NCBI GenBank assembly: GCA_030374805.1
Contig: JARGSG010000130.1
Span: 59,684 to 123,683, forward strand
Direction: 5' to 3'
DNA: 64,000 nt
Source of the DNA: Gracilaria gracilis
Lineage: Eukaryota; Rhodophyta; Florideophyceae; Gracilariales; Gracilariaceae
The translations under genes were made by a program, and so were the position numbers. Below, piece after piece: positions 48,989 through 61,419 of the stretch. Each line of letters starts with the position of its first letter. Position 1 is the stretch's first letter. The notes below the pieces were generated by a model. It made no database searches. It saw only the letters and a program-made list of their open reading frames with translations, and was not told where the DNA came from.

Positions 48989-51125
48989 TCATGTCTGGAC
49001 ACTAGCGGCAGAAGCGTCTGCCGTAGCGGTTGAACTTTCCTCGACAGGGGTACGGGGGTGAGTGGTCACCATGTTCTGGGCAATCGGAGCCGCAATTGTG
49101 CGTGTAATATCCATCTTCGTGCGGATGTTCGATGCCATTGGAACAGAAGCCTTCTCCTCAGGTGAGAGGGATTTGTAATTGGCAATGACTTTTGCCCATT
49201 CAGGCATGGTTAAAACGCACTGGGGAGAAGTATGCCCTCGCGTATAGCAGAGGTGACAGATCAATCCAGCAATGGCATTGACGTTCCGAGTATTCGAGAA
49301 TCGCACCGCTGGACGGGAAGCTTGCCAGCCAGGCCGTGAAGCCCGGGTTCCACCGTTCTCATATGACATTCGAGGCGGTCAAACTCGGTTCGAATCTGCA
49401 TATAGCAGTGTATCGTCCGGAGCCGTTTGAAACGAGGCATCCGTGGTTGAGGGAAGCTCCGCTGTCGGGCTTGAAAGCACGTCGCGACCGGCAAAGTGCA
49501 CCTGATCATACTCATTATTGGAGTGTTCTTCAGCCAGCATTGACGCCGACGGGGTTCCCGATTCCAACATCAACGCTTTAGCGGACTTCAACCGGGTAAC
49601 CGGGACTCGTGCGCGTAGCGCATCGCCTTCGGCGCGTGCATACTGCACCAGTTCCAAGTACGTAAGCTTACGGTTCTTTTCACCGCGACGGGCCACTAGG
49701 GTCCGTATAGCCGGGTCAATTCCATCAATGAACATGGTACAACGCTCTTGAGTGGAGGAAACATTGCCACATCGGTGGAAGGCCTTATTCAGGCGCACCG
49801 AGTAATCGGTTTCCGTTTCGCCAGGGCGTTGTTTGGTGTCTCTCAGAGCGAGGATAGCCGACTGGATGGCGGTACCAGTGGCATAGGACCTCAGTAGATA
49901 CTGAACTGCTTCAGGCCAGCAGGTAACCCCTCCTTCCGAAACGCGAGATGAACCTCTTACAGAGTTGTACTGATCTTCCGCAAGTCCGCGTAGAAAATAG
50001 GGCAGCGCGACAAACGCCTGTCCTTCACTCATCCCAAAGATGTAGGCTTCCGCTACAAAGCGTGATAGGAAATCCAACACCAAGATGGGATCCTCGCCTG
50101 CAAACAGTTGATTACGGAGCGACAGCTGCACCCGTTTGATACAGTCTTTGACCTTTCCCGTCCCACGGGGAGCTCTATCCAATGAGGAGTCCTCCAAACG
50201 GTAGTACCGGTGTGCCAACAGCTTCTTGTAGAGCAGATTGGTAGGCTTCAACTTCTTTAATCCGGAGTGCTTCCTTCCCTTCGAGCGGGCGCGTATCACA
50301 CCTTGGGTGGCTGATGACCGCTTTGAGCGTGACGAACGCTCACGAGGGGCTTCTTCTACCGACGAGTCGAACGAATCAGACTCGGTTGACCGGCGTTAAG
50401 AAAGAGAAGATGCTGACGAATCAGAGTCGTAGTTCTTCCGCTCCTTGCGTGCTTTGGATCCATCGACCTTCTTGTCATGGTGTGAAACAGAAACCGGCTC
50501 AGCCGTGCGATTGGCTCCAACCAGGACGGTTTGTTCCACCGTTTCTAGACTGGCGCGGAGGCGCGTAAACTTCTCAGCCACGTCCTCTACGAAATTAGCG
50601 GGTCCTCCAAAAGCTTCCAAGAGGGAGTTGACATCACCACACAATACGCGGAGATCCTCAGAAAAGTCCTGCAAAGCAGTGTCATCCACCTTCTTTCAAA
50701 GTAGCGACAAATCCCTAACAAGGGTAGCATGGGCAGCCCGCGTGGAGCGGAGCTGCTCTTCCACAGTTAAGTGGGGGGGTGTCATTGACAGTAGCCCTCA
50801 GAGGCACCTTCGGAGTGGGAGCTACAGAAGAAACCGTACCTCCTACGATAAGAGCGGGACCAGCAACGGCAGGAGCCGGTCCATCACCTCGATGAGGGTT
50901 GATCAACAACGTGGGCGGAAGTCGAGTGGTCGGCAACACAGCTTCAGTAGCTGGCATCCCTTCGGTCCGAGACCGTGAACGGGTGGGGATCCGTGACGGA
51001 AGTGGCTGATCCGATCTTCTAGTCTGAATGCGTGTCTTCGGACGATCTGACAGCGACATGACCAGAACAACCGTACAACAGGATAATCGACAGCCAATTT
51101 GCTGGGATTTCCAGTGAACTTCCAA
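48989..51125 (-). pseudogene. Second gypsy element: gag
   Basis: Four open pieces in order: an N-terminal Pro/Thr/Arg-rich part (51125-50715), an acidic helical segment (50689-50396), the capsid domain (50299-49379: LVLDFLSRFVAEAYIFGMSEGQA...QRPGETETDYSVRLNKAF) and a true CCHC knuckle CHLCYTRGHTSPQC (about 49265-49240), followed by Ala/Thr/Pro-rich text. Stops and frameshifts lie between pieces. Confidence 0.85.
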
Positions 51126-51198
51126 ATGGAGAAATGGGCAAAAGTACTAACCTCTCCATGAGTGAATTCAAGAGTGAATCTCCCGATAAAACTAATCG

Positions 51199-51217
51199 TT
51201 TCTAAGTCGGAAGACCA
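51199..51217 (-). other. Primer-binding site of the second gypsy element
   Basis: TGGTCTTCCGACTTAGAAA on the minus strand, two bases after the 5' LTR. It shares 16 of 19 bases with the young element's site. Confidence 0.6.
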
Positions 51218-51219
51218 CT

Positions 51220-52071
51220 TGTGAATCAACGCCTTTGGCGGGAAAAGCGCAAGCTCATGAAGACGTTCGGGATATTCCCGTCGACAGGGCAGCGCAGTGA
51301 ACGGAGCACTCCGGCAATGACACAGCTAAGCCGGGTGTAAATCCGAGGTCAAACCACCACGACAAGCGTCGGAGCGTGAGGCTGATTAGTAGTCCGTAGA
51401 GATCCACGTGTTCACACGGTCACGAGATGAGTCCTCGAAAGAGAGTAGCACGGCAACGACAAGGTGGCGAAAACGGGCCACTGCAAACAGGGCAAAAAGG
51501 CAAACCCAAAAAGAGGAGAAAGCAAACCACCAGAGTGGGGAAAAGAGAGAGAGAATAAATCAAACCCAATACAGGGGCGAGTATACGACAATAGGTCGGA
51601 ACGAGAAAGACAAATAGTAGTTATACTCTGAGCGCCACAAGGGTGGGTAACTATACGTGAACAACGCAGTCATCACTCCACTTGGAGGTGAACAATCCGC
51701 GAAGGCGTGATAGTTAGAGCCAGAATCCATTGCTTGGCGAGGGGCAGTTTACTTGGGGAAGCGATGCTCAACCCTCTAAGTACTGAGCTCGGCGCACCAC
51801 TGATAGTGGGTTCGCCGGGCAAAATAATCTATAAAATATCTAAGTAAATACAGCAATGCTGGGTGCACTGCCTCCGGCATATCCGTGCCACACGTGTGCT
51901 ATTCACCCCCGCTAAGCCGCACCTCGATCCGTGCAATCAAGGTGTACATGAGTGTAAATTACCTCAGCGAGGCTACAAGCTAATAGCAGTGTAGCTCATA
52001 TATATCTACTAACGCATGATGCGGAAATTAACTAACTACCTCAAATCGCCTCCAAGAACTGTTTTCCTTCA
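51220..52071 (-). repeat. 5' LTR of the second gypsy element
   Basis: 852 bp, about 90% or more identical to 41113-41964. Confidence 0.9.
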
Positions 52072-52510
52072 CCTCGTGTACAACCTCAAAAACCGTCTGA
52101 GCGCAACACCCGGCCAGCGGCGGTACAGCTCATATATTGACTCTACGCATCAATGCGGAAAATTCACTAAGTTCTCAAAACCTCCTCTGACGAGTGTTGT
52201 CCTTCAACTTTTTTGGGTTTGTTCTCTTGCCCACTCCCAAGCGGTTCGCCGTCCGACCTCGTGCCGTCGCCGTTCCACTCTTACTAGGCTCAGTCTTGAG
52301 ACCGCTCTTCGCACGTGTCCCTACAAGGTACCCGGTCCGCACTGTACACTCCGACGCTCGTCGTGACTGTTTGACCTCGGTTTACACCCGGCTAGTCGTG
52401 TCATTCCCGGAGTGCTCCGTTCGCTGTGCTACCTCCCCGAGAGGAAGATCCCGAACATCTTCGTGGCTGTGTCGCTTTTCTAGCCAAGGGCGTTGCACTA
52501 CCTCAAGCAT
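52072..52510. repeat. Two fragments of the 852-bp LTR family in opposite orientation
   Basis: 52112-52209 repeats the 3' end of the LTR (GTACAGCTCATATATTGAC ... AGTGTTGTCCTTCA) in direct orientation. 52355-52500 is the reverse complement of the LTR start region. They are remnants of further insertions at the same place. Confidence 0.7.
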
Positions 52511-53247
52511 CTAACCCCTCTACATTCAAATATGAACTCTATTTCTTCTCCGTCTATATCATAACAAAAACGGGAAATGAACTGCAAAAACTGTTTTAAA
52601 AAACCCTTCCCCGCCAAGTGGGAGCAAAAAAGTTCTCAGGGAAACAATGATGCTTCATGTTTATGCAAAACTAGGCAAAAATGTCATGACTTTTTTTTCT
52701 GCGACTTTGATGCTATAAATGTTAAGATTCACCTTTTCGTCAAACGTGGGTTCAAAATTTCTAATGCCTCTGACTTTCGAGCACTGTTTTAGGACCCTAA
52801 CAAGTGTAACAGAGCGCAGAAAGTTTCGTAAATAACTCACTTTGGAGGATTCTGACTCTGCAGTACCCGAATATCATGACAATATGACAGTTTTTGTGGA
52901 GCATACCCGGCGAGACTTATCAGTCATGAAAAAAACATTCCAGATTTAACCGATGATTAGTTTTCAAGGTTGCTTTTCTTGATTCGAGACTATGATAAGG
53001 CCAGAAAATAAGTTGCTTCGTTGCGCATATTGTTTACGCATGAGCAGCAAGATGCTGGAATTCGGCGAACCACTCTTTGGGAACAAATTTCGAGAAGGTT
53101 CAACTACTCGAACGTTTGCCCGTTCGAAGTCTTTTAGAACCCAACCTCTGATGTCGATCCAAGCTTACCTCTCCTCGTACAAAAATGTGGGAAAATTTTG
53201 ACGTCTCTGTGGCGAGATAATAGGCGTAGCTTCACTACGGCGAAGTC
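52511..53247. other. Intergenic, nothing recognised
   Basis: AT-rich with short frames only. Confidence 0.45.
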
Positions 53248-54075
53248 TGAAGAGCAACACTTTTTAGAGGCGATTTGGAGGACAAAGTTAATTTCCGCAT
53301 CATGCATTAGTAGATACATATATGAGCTACATCGCTATTAGCGTGTGGCCTTGCTGAAGTAGTTTTCGCAGATGTACACGTGGATTTCAAGGCTCGAGGC
53401 GCCGCTTAGCGCTTGTGACTAGCACACTTGTAGCGCGGATATGCTGGAGGCAGTGCATCCAGCATTGCTGTGTTTACTTAGATATGTTATAGATTATTTT
53501 GTCCGGCACACCCAATGTCAGTGGTGCGCAGAGCTCAGTACTTAGAGGGTTGAGCACTGCTCTCCCAAGTAAACTTCCCCTTGCAAAGCAAGGGCTTCTG
53601 GCTCTAAGTGTCACGCCTTCGCGGATGGTACACCTCCAAGTGGAGTGACGACGGTGTTGTTCATGTATAGTTACACACCGTTGTGGCGCTCTGAGTACAA
53701 CCACTGTTTGTGTGTCTCGTTTCTACCTATTGTCGTATACGCACCCCTGTCCTGTGTTTGTTTTATTCTTTCTCTCTTTCTCCCCTTTCTTGGGTCTGCC
53801 TTTCTGCCCTGTTCTCTGGGGTCCGTTTCCGACATCTTGTCGTTGCAGTGATACTCTCTTTCAAGGACTCATCTCGTGACCGTGTGAACCCGTGGATCTC
53901 TACTGACTCCTAGCATCAACACTCAAACGCTTGTCATGACGGTTTGATTTCATATTCACACCCGGTTTAGTTGTGCCATTCCCGGAGCGCTCCGTTCGCT
54001 GTGCCACCCTATCGAGGGGAAGAATCCTAACGTCTTCTTGAGCTTTCGCTTTTCCTGCCAAAGGCATTTGTGGTA
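53248..54075 (+). mobile_element. Inverted solo LTR of the 852-bp family
   Basis: About 828 bp, the reverse complement of the second gypsy LTR at an estimated 75-80% identity, from TGAAGAGCAACACT to about CCTGCCAAAGGCATTTGTGG. The right end is approximate. Confidence 0.8.
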
Positions 54076-55526
54076 TACCACTTGCAGATGCAGGGCTTCT
54101 CGGTAGCGGATGAAAAAGCGCTGAAACGACCGCACAGGGCGGGTGTTGCCTTGCGAGGACGGGCCTAGAACTAAGGTGTGAGTACGGCGAAAATTAGCGT
54201 CAGCTAAGTCACGTGTTGGGAAGACGAAGCGACCGGCACTGAAGTATGGGTAGGGATCCGGGTAGTCCGCGATCGGTCATTCCTGGGATCAAAACACACA
54301 AATCACACAAAACAAACACACAAGGTGTAAAACAGGCAAAACGCAGCAATAGTGGAGGAGATCCTCGCGGGAGGAGCTATAGCTCAGGTGCGGCCAAGCA
54401 CTGATACTATAGATGCTCCGTGCTCCGTAGTAGACAGCGATTTTAGGATTCCAAAGATTACCACTTGGGTACGAAGTGGGTTGTTGGTTGGCCTCCGACG
54501 TCCTCACCTGGGCTCTTTGCCCTTTATTAGGCCGGCAGGCCGATTTGATTTGCACTGTAATGTGCCTATGCATGGCGTGCCACTATAGTGTAATTCTAAA
54601 ATAAAGAGTTAAAATTATGTGGCGGCGGCCACTATAGGTGCACTGCTGTGCAGTGTTGCACAACTCACAAAAATTTTTTACTTCACGCTCGCGTCACACT
54701 CCTTCGCTCAAAAACTTTGTCGGTCACGTGCTCCTGTTTCCTTTTAGTATCTATTTAGAAAAATACCAAAAGGTATCAGGTCTCTTTTCGTTCGAATGCA
54801 TTTATAGAGTGAAGTAGGTTTCGGATTACAAGACGACGTGTACACATTAAAACCAATGACAAAGAGCAATTTTGTAAGTCAGACAGAACAAAAGACAGAA
54901 AAGTGTTTACAAACACGCTACATGCTACTGCATTGCTTCGTGAACACAATCACTGTGCGTTGAGACTCTTGTGCAGCCACATATTCTCTTGCTAATCAAA
55001 AAGAGCCGTCAATCTGTACCTCTACGCTTTCTACATCCACTCCTTTCACCTTTACAGTACCATGTGAACAATATCATGAGCGACACAACTTCCCCGAAGC
55101 CGAAAACGTACACCCAAGACCAAGCAACGTATAGAACTAGACTTCTCTCAACTACGGATCGAAATGTCCCTGACCACAGCCCACTCTATAGGGCAAAATT
55201 CGTTGTAGAGAACCAATGCTTCTGTGGGCGGGCATGTCTATCACCGAGGTGCCACACAAACAGTTACTTGTCTCATATTAGATACGAGTGTAAATTATCA
55301 CTATTGCAGTTCTTTACTAACTAAATAACACAAGTTTCAACGAATAAGAACCTCTGAAAAGAAGAAAACAAACCTTACTTTGGAGAACCCCGAGGAACAC
55401 ACTTGGTATCAATATCAAACTTCGTCGGAGGCATTGAGCCAATCTATTCAGACTTCAAACAACGTAGGTTCGCATTTATTTTGTACTGTTTGAATGTGAC
55501 AACGCAAGAGGTCTTGTGTCTAGTTC
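54076..55526. other. Intergenic, nothing recognised
   Basis: Mixed composition; an A/C-rich run CACACAAATCACACAAAAC near 54295. Small frames without motif. A Cys-containing frame at 55078-55324 (LYRAKFVVENQCFCGRACLSPRCH...) is short and unsupported. Confidence 0.45.
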
Positions 55527-57649
55527 GTCGGTGCTATCGGAATGCGAGTTTGGCGGTCAAAAATGACCGACTTAAAACGAACGAAAAACCCGTGAATTTA
55601 TGCAAATTTGGAAGTGTTAATTCCCGAAAATATTTCCACCTTTCTACTTGTGTTAGTTTTTTTCGAAAGAGTTGTTCCAAATTGTTTCCATCTTTGCTAG
55701 TTTGGATGGAAGAGAAACTAGCATACGTCTTTCGTTTATGATAGTTTCCCACCACAATGTAAGTGTGTTAGTGTCACCTACGTTCATGTTTACAGGGGCG
55801 AATAGCGAGATAGACACTTAAATAGAAACTTAAATAGCTGTTTATCGAATAGTAATAGGAGTATACAAATAGATTGAATACTTTTTCAGTTTGAGGAGAT
55901 CGGTTCACTAGTCAACACCTTTCACATCAGGCATTCTTATACTAAATATATGAAAGGTTTTCGAATCACGTGCAATCATCCCCACCACTCTGTCCCACCG
56001 TCCGTGCGCCATAATGCGCTCCCCACTACGTACCGCCAGTCTTTTCCAACACCCCCAACCTTCCCCGCCATGCCCAAGTGCTGCTTTGAAGGCTGCTCCT
56101 TCTTCGCCCGCACCATCCCCGCCATCCAAAGGCACCAGAGAAGATCCCCCAATCGCCTCAACCAAAACAAGCGTTTCCTCTCCCCAGGCGGACGTCTCCC
56201 CAACTTCCCCCCACGCATCAAGCGTCACAAGTCTATCCCCAACCTCCATACGCCTCCTCCTCTCACGAACCGCTCCTCCGACAACGTCCTCATCGCCGAC
56301 GACGACTTCTATCACCACCAGCAACTCCCCTTCTCCCTCCACACCCAGAACGCCTACCACATTGCCACCACCCCCGTCTGCTCCATCTCTTCCTCCGTCC
56401 TCCCCCTCCTCAACAACCCTCACCTTGAACACATGGTTCTCTACATCTCTTCCATCGCCTCCTCCCTCGGCCTCCGAAGGGCTGACGAACTCATCTACCT
56501 CCTCTACGACTCCCCCTTCTCCAAATCCGTCTTCCACAACGCCGTCTCCTCCGCCTCCAAGTGTCTCAAACTTCAAACAGACATCTTCCAACACCGAGTC
56601 AGAAACATCGGCTTCGCTTCCACCACCCTCTCCGACCCATAGCAGCTTTTCTCCACCACCATCTTTCGAAAGGACCCCATCCAGGTCATCAAACAACAAC
56701 TCGCCCTCGCACACTTCCACAACACCTTCTTCCACCACCTCTTCCACACAACACCTTCTGGCTCTCCCGCTTTTGCCTACCACATGGCCTCCACCCTCGG
56801 AAAAGAAGCAGTCCCCGTCCTCGAAGTCGCAATCATGCACTCCTCCAATGACCCCTGCATCTGGCACACCCTCGACTCCACCGGTATCGACTCCTTCATC
56901 CCCTTGGTCCAAATCTACTCCGACAAGTCCTCCACCTCCCTCAAATCTTCTTCCATCACCTCCCACCCCCTTCACATCACCCTTATCAACTTTTCCGATG
57001 CCTTCCGTCGCGAGTGCATCAACGAACACCTCACTCTTCTCGGATACTTGTCGACCTCCTTCCTCCCAACCAACCCCTTCCAAGACCACTAATACATCCC
57101 TCAAACCTCCTCTCACATCCCCCGCCAGACCAAAATGGAACGCATTCAGCTTGCCATCTCCAACCTCCTCGGCCCTCTCCTCTCCTCCGTTCTCAACGGC
57201 TTCCCCTTCCGTGACGCCCATGGCGTTCTCCGCCACTGTCACCCAATCATCGCCAGCTACTGCGCCGACATCCCCGAAGCAAAAGACATCCTCTCCATCT
57301 CCCACGGAACCCGCCCCCAACACCCTTGTCATAGATGCATCGTCTCCCGCAGAGACCTCCACCTAGACATTCAATCCCATTCCCCCCCAACTCAGCACCA
57401 GACCCTCGCCACACGCAAATCCCACTCTACTCTCCTCCAACAATAACAAGACGCTCTCCTTGCTCGTTAGCCCAGAATCTCCCGCAACACAAAGGAAAAA
57501 GCCCTTGAAGCCCTTCACTCCCGCTCCCTCGCAAAGTACTCTTCCCTTTTCGAATCATACCCTCTTCTTAACATCACCCCACTCCTCTCCCCTTACAACA
57601 TCTTCACCTTCGAACCACTCCACAACATCCACCTCGGCGTCTCCAACGT
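55527..57649 (+). mobile_element. CMC-type (CACTA/Plavaka-like) transposon, copy 1, truncated
   Basis: Starts at about GTCGGTGCTATCGGAATG, the same sequence that starts copy 2 at about 57650. It carries a 0.5-kb leader with hairpin-forming CTAGTTTGGATGGAAG / AAACTAGC words (55695-55722), then the transposase reading frame. It stops abruptly in the transposase where copy 2 begins. Confidence 0.75.
56070..57649 (+). pseudogene. Transposase of CMC copy 1, nonsense mutations and 3' truncation
   Basis: From the ATG at 56070 (MPKCCFEGCSFFARTIP) one frame continues to 57446 with two in-frame stops, TAG at 56640 (CAG in copy 2) and TAA at 57090. It begins with a C2HC zinc-finger-like motif (CFEGC, then H and a Ser where copy 2 has Cys). 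It continues with IYSDKSSTSLKSSS...LGYLSTSF and FPFRDAHGVLRHCHPIIASYCADIPEAKD...PCHRC, the DDE transposase core and Cys motif shared by Plavaka and CACTA TnpD transposases. The frame is lost after about 57446, and sequence identity with the transposase ends at 57649. Confidence 0.8.
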
Positions 57650-60600
57650 CGGTGTCATCGGAATGCTAGTTTTGGTGTCAAAAATGACCGAATTAAAATG
57701 ATCGAAAAACCGGTGAATTTATCCAAATTTGGATGTGATTAATTTCCGAAAATATTTCCACATTTCTACTTGTGCTAGTTTGTGTGGAAATAATCATTCA
57801 CGATTATTTCCATCATTGCTAGTTTGGATGGAAGACAAACTAGCATGTTACTTCCGTTCACGCTAGTTTTCGAACACAATGTAAGTGTGTATGTGGCACA
57901 TTTTTAGAACTATACGGCGGCCAATAGGGATATATATAAATAGATAGCTAGTTATGGAATACGATTAGAAGAATACAAACCCTTCGAATAGGAACTCTCT
58001 ATAGAGATACAGCACATCTATTCAACAACTCTCATATCAGATATCGGCCGTTTATTCTCTCACTTTTGAAACGCCTTCGCATCACGTGCCACCTCCACCA
58101 TCACTCCGTCCCACCCTCCGTGCGCCATATTACGCTCCCCACCACTACGTAATCCCCTCTCGCCCAACACCCCCATATCGCTCCCCGCCATGCCTAATTG
58201 CTGCTTTGAAGGCTGCTCCTTCTTCGCTCACACCATCCCCGCCATTCAAAGGCACCAAAGAAGATGCCCCAACCGTCTCACCGCCAACAAGCGTTTTCTC
58301 TCCCCCGGCGGCAACGTCCCTCACTTCTCCCCACGCACAAAGTGTCACAATTCCACCTTACGACTTCCACCACCACTTCCATTTCCTCTCTCCATATCGC
58401 CCTTCCGATAACTTCCCTATCGCCGACGACGACTCTTACCAGCAGCAGCAGCTCTCCCTCTCCGTCCACACCCAAGACGCCTACCATATCGTAGGCATCC
58501 CCGTCTGCTCCCTCTCTCCCTCCCCACATTCTCCACCGCCCCCCTCCTTCCCTCTCCTCAACAACCCCCACCTCGAACGAATGGTCCTCTTCATCTCTTC
58601 CATCGCTTCCACCCTCGGCACCCGCAAGGCAGAGGAACTCATCTCTCTCCTCCACGACCCTTACTTCTCGAAGTCAGCCTTCCACAACGCCGTCTCCTCC
58701 GCCTCCCAGTCTCTCAAACTTCAAACAAACCTCTTCCAACACCGAGTCACCAACACCAGTTTCACCCTCACCACCCTCCATGACCCACAGCACCTCTTCA
58801 CAGCCACCATCTTCCGAAAGGATGCTATCCAAGTCCTGAAAGGACAACTCGCACTCGCACACTCCGACAACACCTTCTTCCACCACGTCCCCCATACAAC
58901 CTCTTCCGGCTCTCCTGCTTTCGCCCACCCCATGGCTTCTTCCCTCGGAAAAGAAGCTGTCCCAGCCCTCAAGCACGCAGTCATGCAGTTTTCGAATAAC
59001 TCCTGCATCTGGCACACCCCTGAGAACACCGGTATCGACTCCATCATCAACTTCGTCCAAGTATACTCCGACAAGTCCTCCACCTTCTTCAAATCCTCTT
59101 CCATCACCTCCTACCCCCTTCACATCACCCTCCTCAACTTCTCCGACTCTTTCCGTCGCAAATGTATCACCGACAACCTCACCCTTCTCGGATACCTTCC
59201 AACCTCTTTCAATCTCGCCACCCCCTTTCAAGACCCCGATACCACCCCCCAAAACCTCATCCAGCATCTCCCGTTCTACCAAAATGCAACTCATCCAGCG
59301 TGCCATCTCCAACCTTCTCGACCCTCTTTTCTCCTCCGGCCTCACCGGCTTCCCCTTCCGTGACGCTAATTGCGTGCTCCGCCATTGTCACCCAAACATC
59401 GCCAGCTACTGCGCAGACATCCCAGAAGCAAAGAACATTCCCGCCATCTCCCACGGCACCCGCCCCAAGTATCCATGCCACCGATGTACTGTTCCACGCT
59501 CCGACCTCTACCTAAACATTCCATCCCCCCCTCTTCGATTCCAAACCCAGACTCTCGATGCCCGCAAATCACACACTACCTCCTCCACGATGTTGAAAAG
59601 GTCCTCCTCGCCAGAAAGCCCAGAATCGCCCGAAACACCAAGGAGAAGGCCGTTGAAGCACTCCACTCCCTTTCTCTCGCAAAATACTTCTCCCTCTTCG
59701 AATCTTACCCTCTCCTCAATGTCACCCCTCAAATTTCCCCTTACAAGATCTTCTTCTTCGAACCACTCCATAACTTCTACCTCGGCATCTCCAAGCTCAT
59801 CAAGCTCACAGCCATCGAGAGACTCAAGTCAGAATCACTCTTCACTACCCCCCGTTCCTCCAAGTCCCGTCGTTCCTTCAACTCCGTCCGCTCCTCCATC
59901 CTGAAAAACGCGAACACCATCCTCGTCGCCATCGAAAAGCACTCCCCAGCCACAGGACTCCACACCGACTTTTCCTCCTCCGACAACGGTCAAACTCTCA
60001 ACGGTTTCTTCACTACCGACGGCTTGCGTGGTATGCTCGAAACAAAAGACTACCGCTCACCCGACATGGTCTTCCCCTTCATCGGCGCCTTCCTCGATCG
60101 CTGCTGTGACGAGGTCGATGCAGCTCCCATCACTTCCATTTTCACCAAGTACTCCGATCTTCTCCTCTTCTCCATGACATACAACACCTCCGCAGAATGG
60201 ACCGACTCCCGCCTCACCGACCTCCAATTCCAAATCCGCTCCTTCAAGCGCACAGTTGTACTCCTCCTCGGCTCTCACCACACTTCCAGCCTTGGCACCC
60301 TCAAGTTCCATGTCCCCGACCACATCGTCGAGGACATTCGCCGCTTCGGAGGCCTCCACTTCAACGATGCCGGCATATTCGAACACGCTTACTCCCTCTT
60401 CGAGTCACACTACTCCAAAACCTCAAAGCGCAGATCCACTGCACATGAAGAAACCATTCGCGCCATCCATCACTCCAACGCCACCAAAGATTGGAACCCC
60501 CTTTCCACCAACCCCTCCATTACGTCTTCCACTCCTGCCCTCGCTTCTCCCATCCAATCCCACCAACTCGATTTGGTCCGTGATGGAAAACTTATCTCAT

Positions 60601-61406
60601 TCGCTGATCTCATCACCGCCCACAAATTCCTCCACTCTAATCCTCATTTCAATCCCAAATCTCTACAAGACCCCTTCCTCACCGACAATCTCTCCATCCT
60701 TCAACAGATTGGAAACCCCGCCCGCCCTTCATTCATCACCCTTTCTCTCGAAGTCCTAGAACTCTCATAGAACTCCCCCACTCTCCGTCGCACCCGAATC
60801 ACCGAAGTCAACTCCGCTTACGTCGCCGGTGGTTATGTCTCATCACTCTACCACTACATTGAAGAACGGAACGAGCTCGCGCTCCAGGATCCTCCAGTCC
60901 CTCTCATCCAACCAATATTTGCCGTCCCGTCCCTCGGTCCTTCTAAATCCCCAAAGTTCTCTCATGTCCTCGTCGCAGGCACCAGCTCCTCAAACTCCAC
61001 CCCCATCGTTTGAGTCTGCAAACTCATCTCTCTTCTTCGCTTCACCCTTCCTTCTTCCACTCCGTCCTCCAAGGAGTTCGCCTTCGTACAGTTCATGGAG
61101 CTCGTCCCACCAAGCGACGAAGTCGATGTCACCCTCAACTGCGTATGCCTCCGATGTGCAACAGACGACGAACATAACCACACCGCCCATCTAGTTCCCA
61201 TCTCCACCCACTCCACAATTGACAACGTTTATCCATGGTTTGGACTCATCATTTTCTCTTCTATCCTTAGCTACGTTCATGTTCTCCGCCAGAACTACCC
61301 CGCACCCCCCTTCAATTCCCGCCTCCATTTGCGTTTTCATAGATTCTACCTCAACAGATTCTACCGAGACCCCACCTCCAGGCCCTACCTCCCACCTCCC
61401 GCATAG
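57650..61406 (+). mobile_element. CMC-type (CACTA/Plavaka-like) transposon, copy 2
   Basis: Begins with GTCGGTGTCATCGGAATGCTAG directly at the break of copy 1. The leader contains two hairpins: GGAAATAATC/GATTATTTCC (57785-57811) and GCTAGTTTG/CAAACTAGC (57818-57844). The transposase region extends to about 61406. The right end of the element was not found, and the minus-strand region to 64000 may also belong to it. Confidence 0.7.
58190..61406 (+). pseudogene. Transposase of CMC copy 2, frameshifted
   Basis: Pieces in order: zinc-finger N-terminus (58190-58380; CFEGC ... H ... CPNR); helical region and first core motif (58390-59260, VYSDKSSTFFKSSS ... LGYLPTSF); second core (59284-59560, FPFRDANCVLRHCHPNIASYCADIPEAKN ... 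PCHRCTV); C-terminal half (59560-60770, EPLHNFYLGISKLIKLTA ... ), then the same frame continues to 61406 across stops at 60768 and 61012 (FVQFMELVPPSDEVDVTLNCVCLRC, a second CxxC). Frame changes occur at about 58380, 59270 and 59560. Coding is strongly biased to C-ending codons. Some junctions might be tiny introns, but the comparison with copy 1, where the frame is continuous, favours mutation. Confidence 0.8.
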
Positions 61407-61419
61407 CACTCATTCCATA

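Larger units (their letters stand above)
41113..52071 (-). mobile_element. Second Ty3/gypsy element, degenerate, with nested MITE
   Basis: 10,959 bp with 852-bp LTRs at 41113-41964 and 51220-52071 that differ at roughly 8-10% of positions, so it is much older than the 19.4-kb element. Minus-strand order: gag, protease, RT, RNase H, integrase, chromodomain. The coding is split by many stops and frameshifts and by a foldback MITE. The flanks CTACG/CCTCG do not form a clean target duplication. It does not share the CCGNNCGG enrichment and has no comparable antisense ORFs. Confidence 0.92.

Noticed and set aside
55908..57362. 484-aa minus-strand Gly/Glu/Val-rich frame (also 58674-59345)
   Set aside because: Shadow of C-rich transposase codons; the plus strand carries recognisable transposase motifs and is homologous between copies.
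56014..57366. 450-aa plus-strand Ser/Pro/Thr-rich frame
   Set aside because: The shifted frame of the transposase gene; low complexity produced by TCC/ACC codons.
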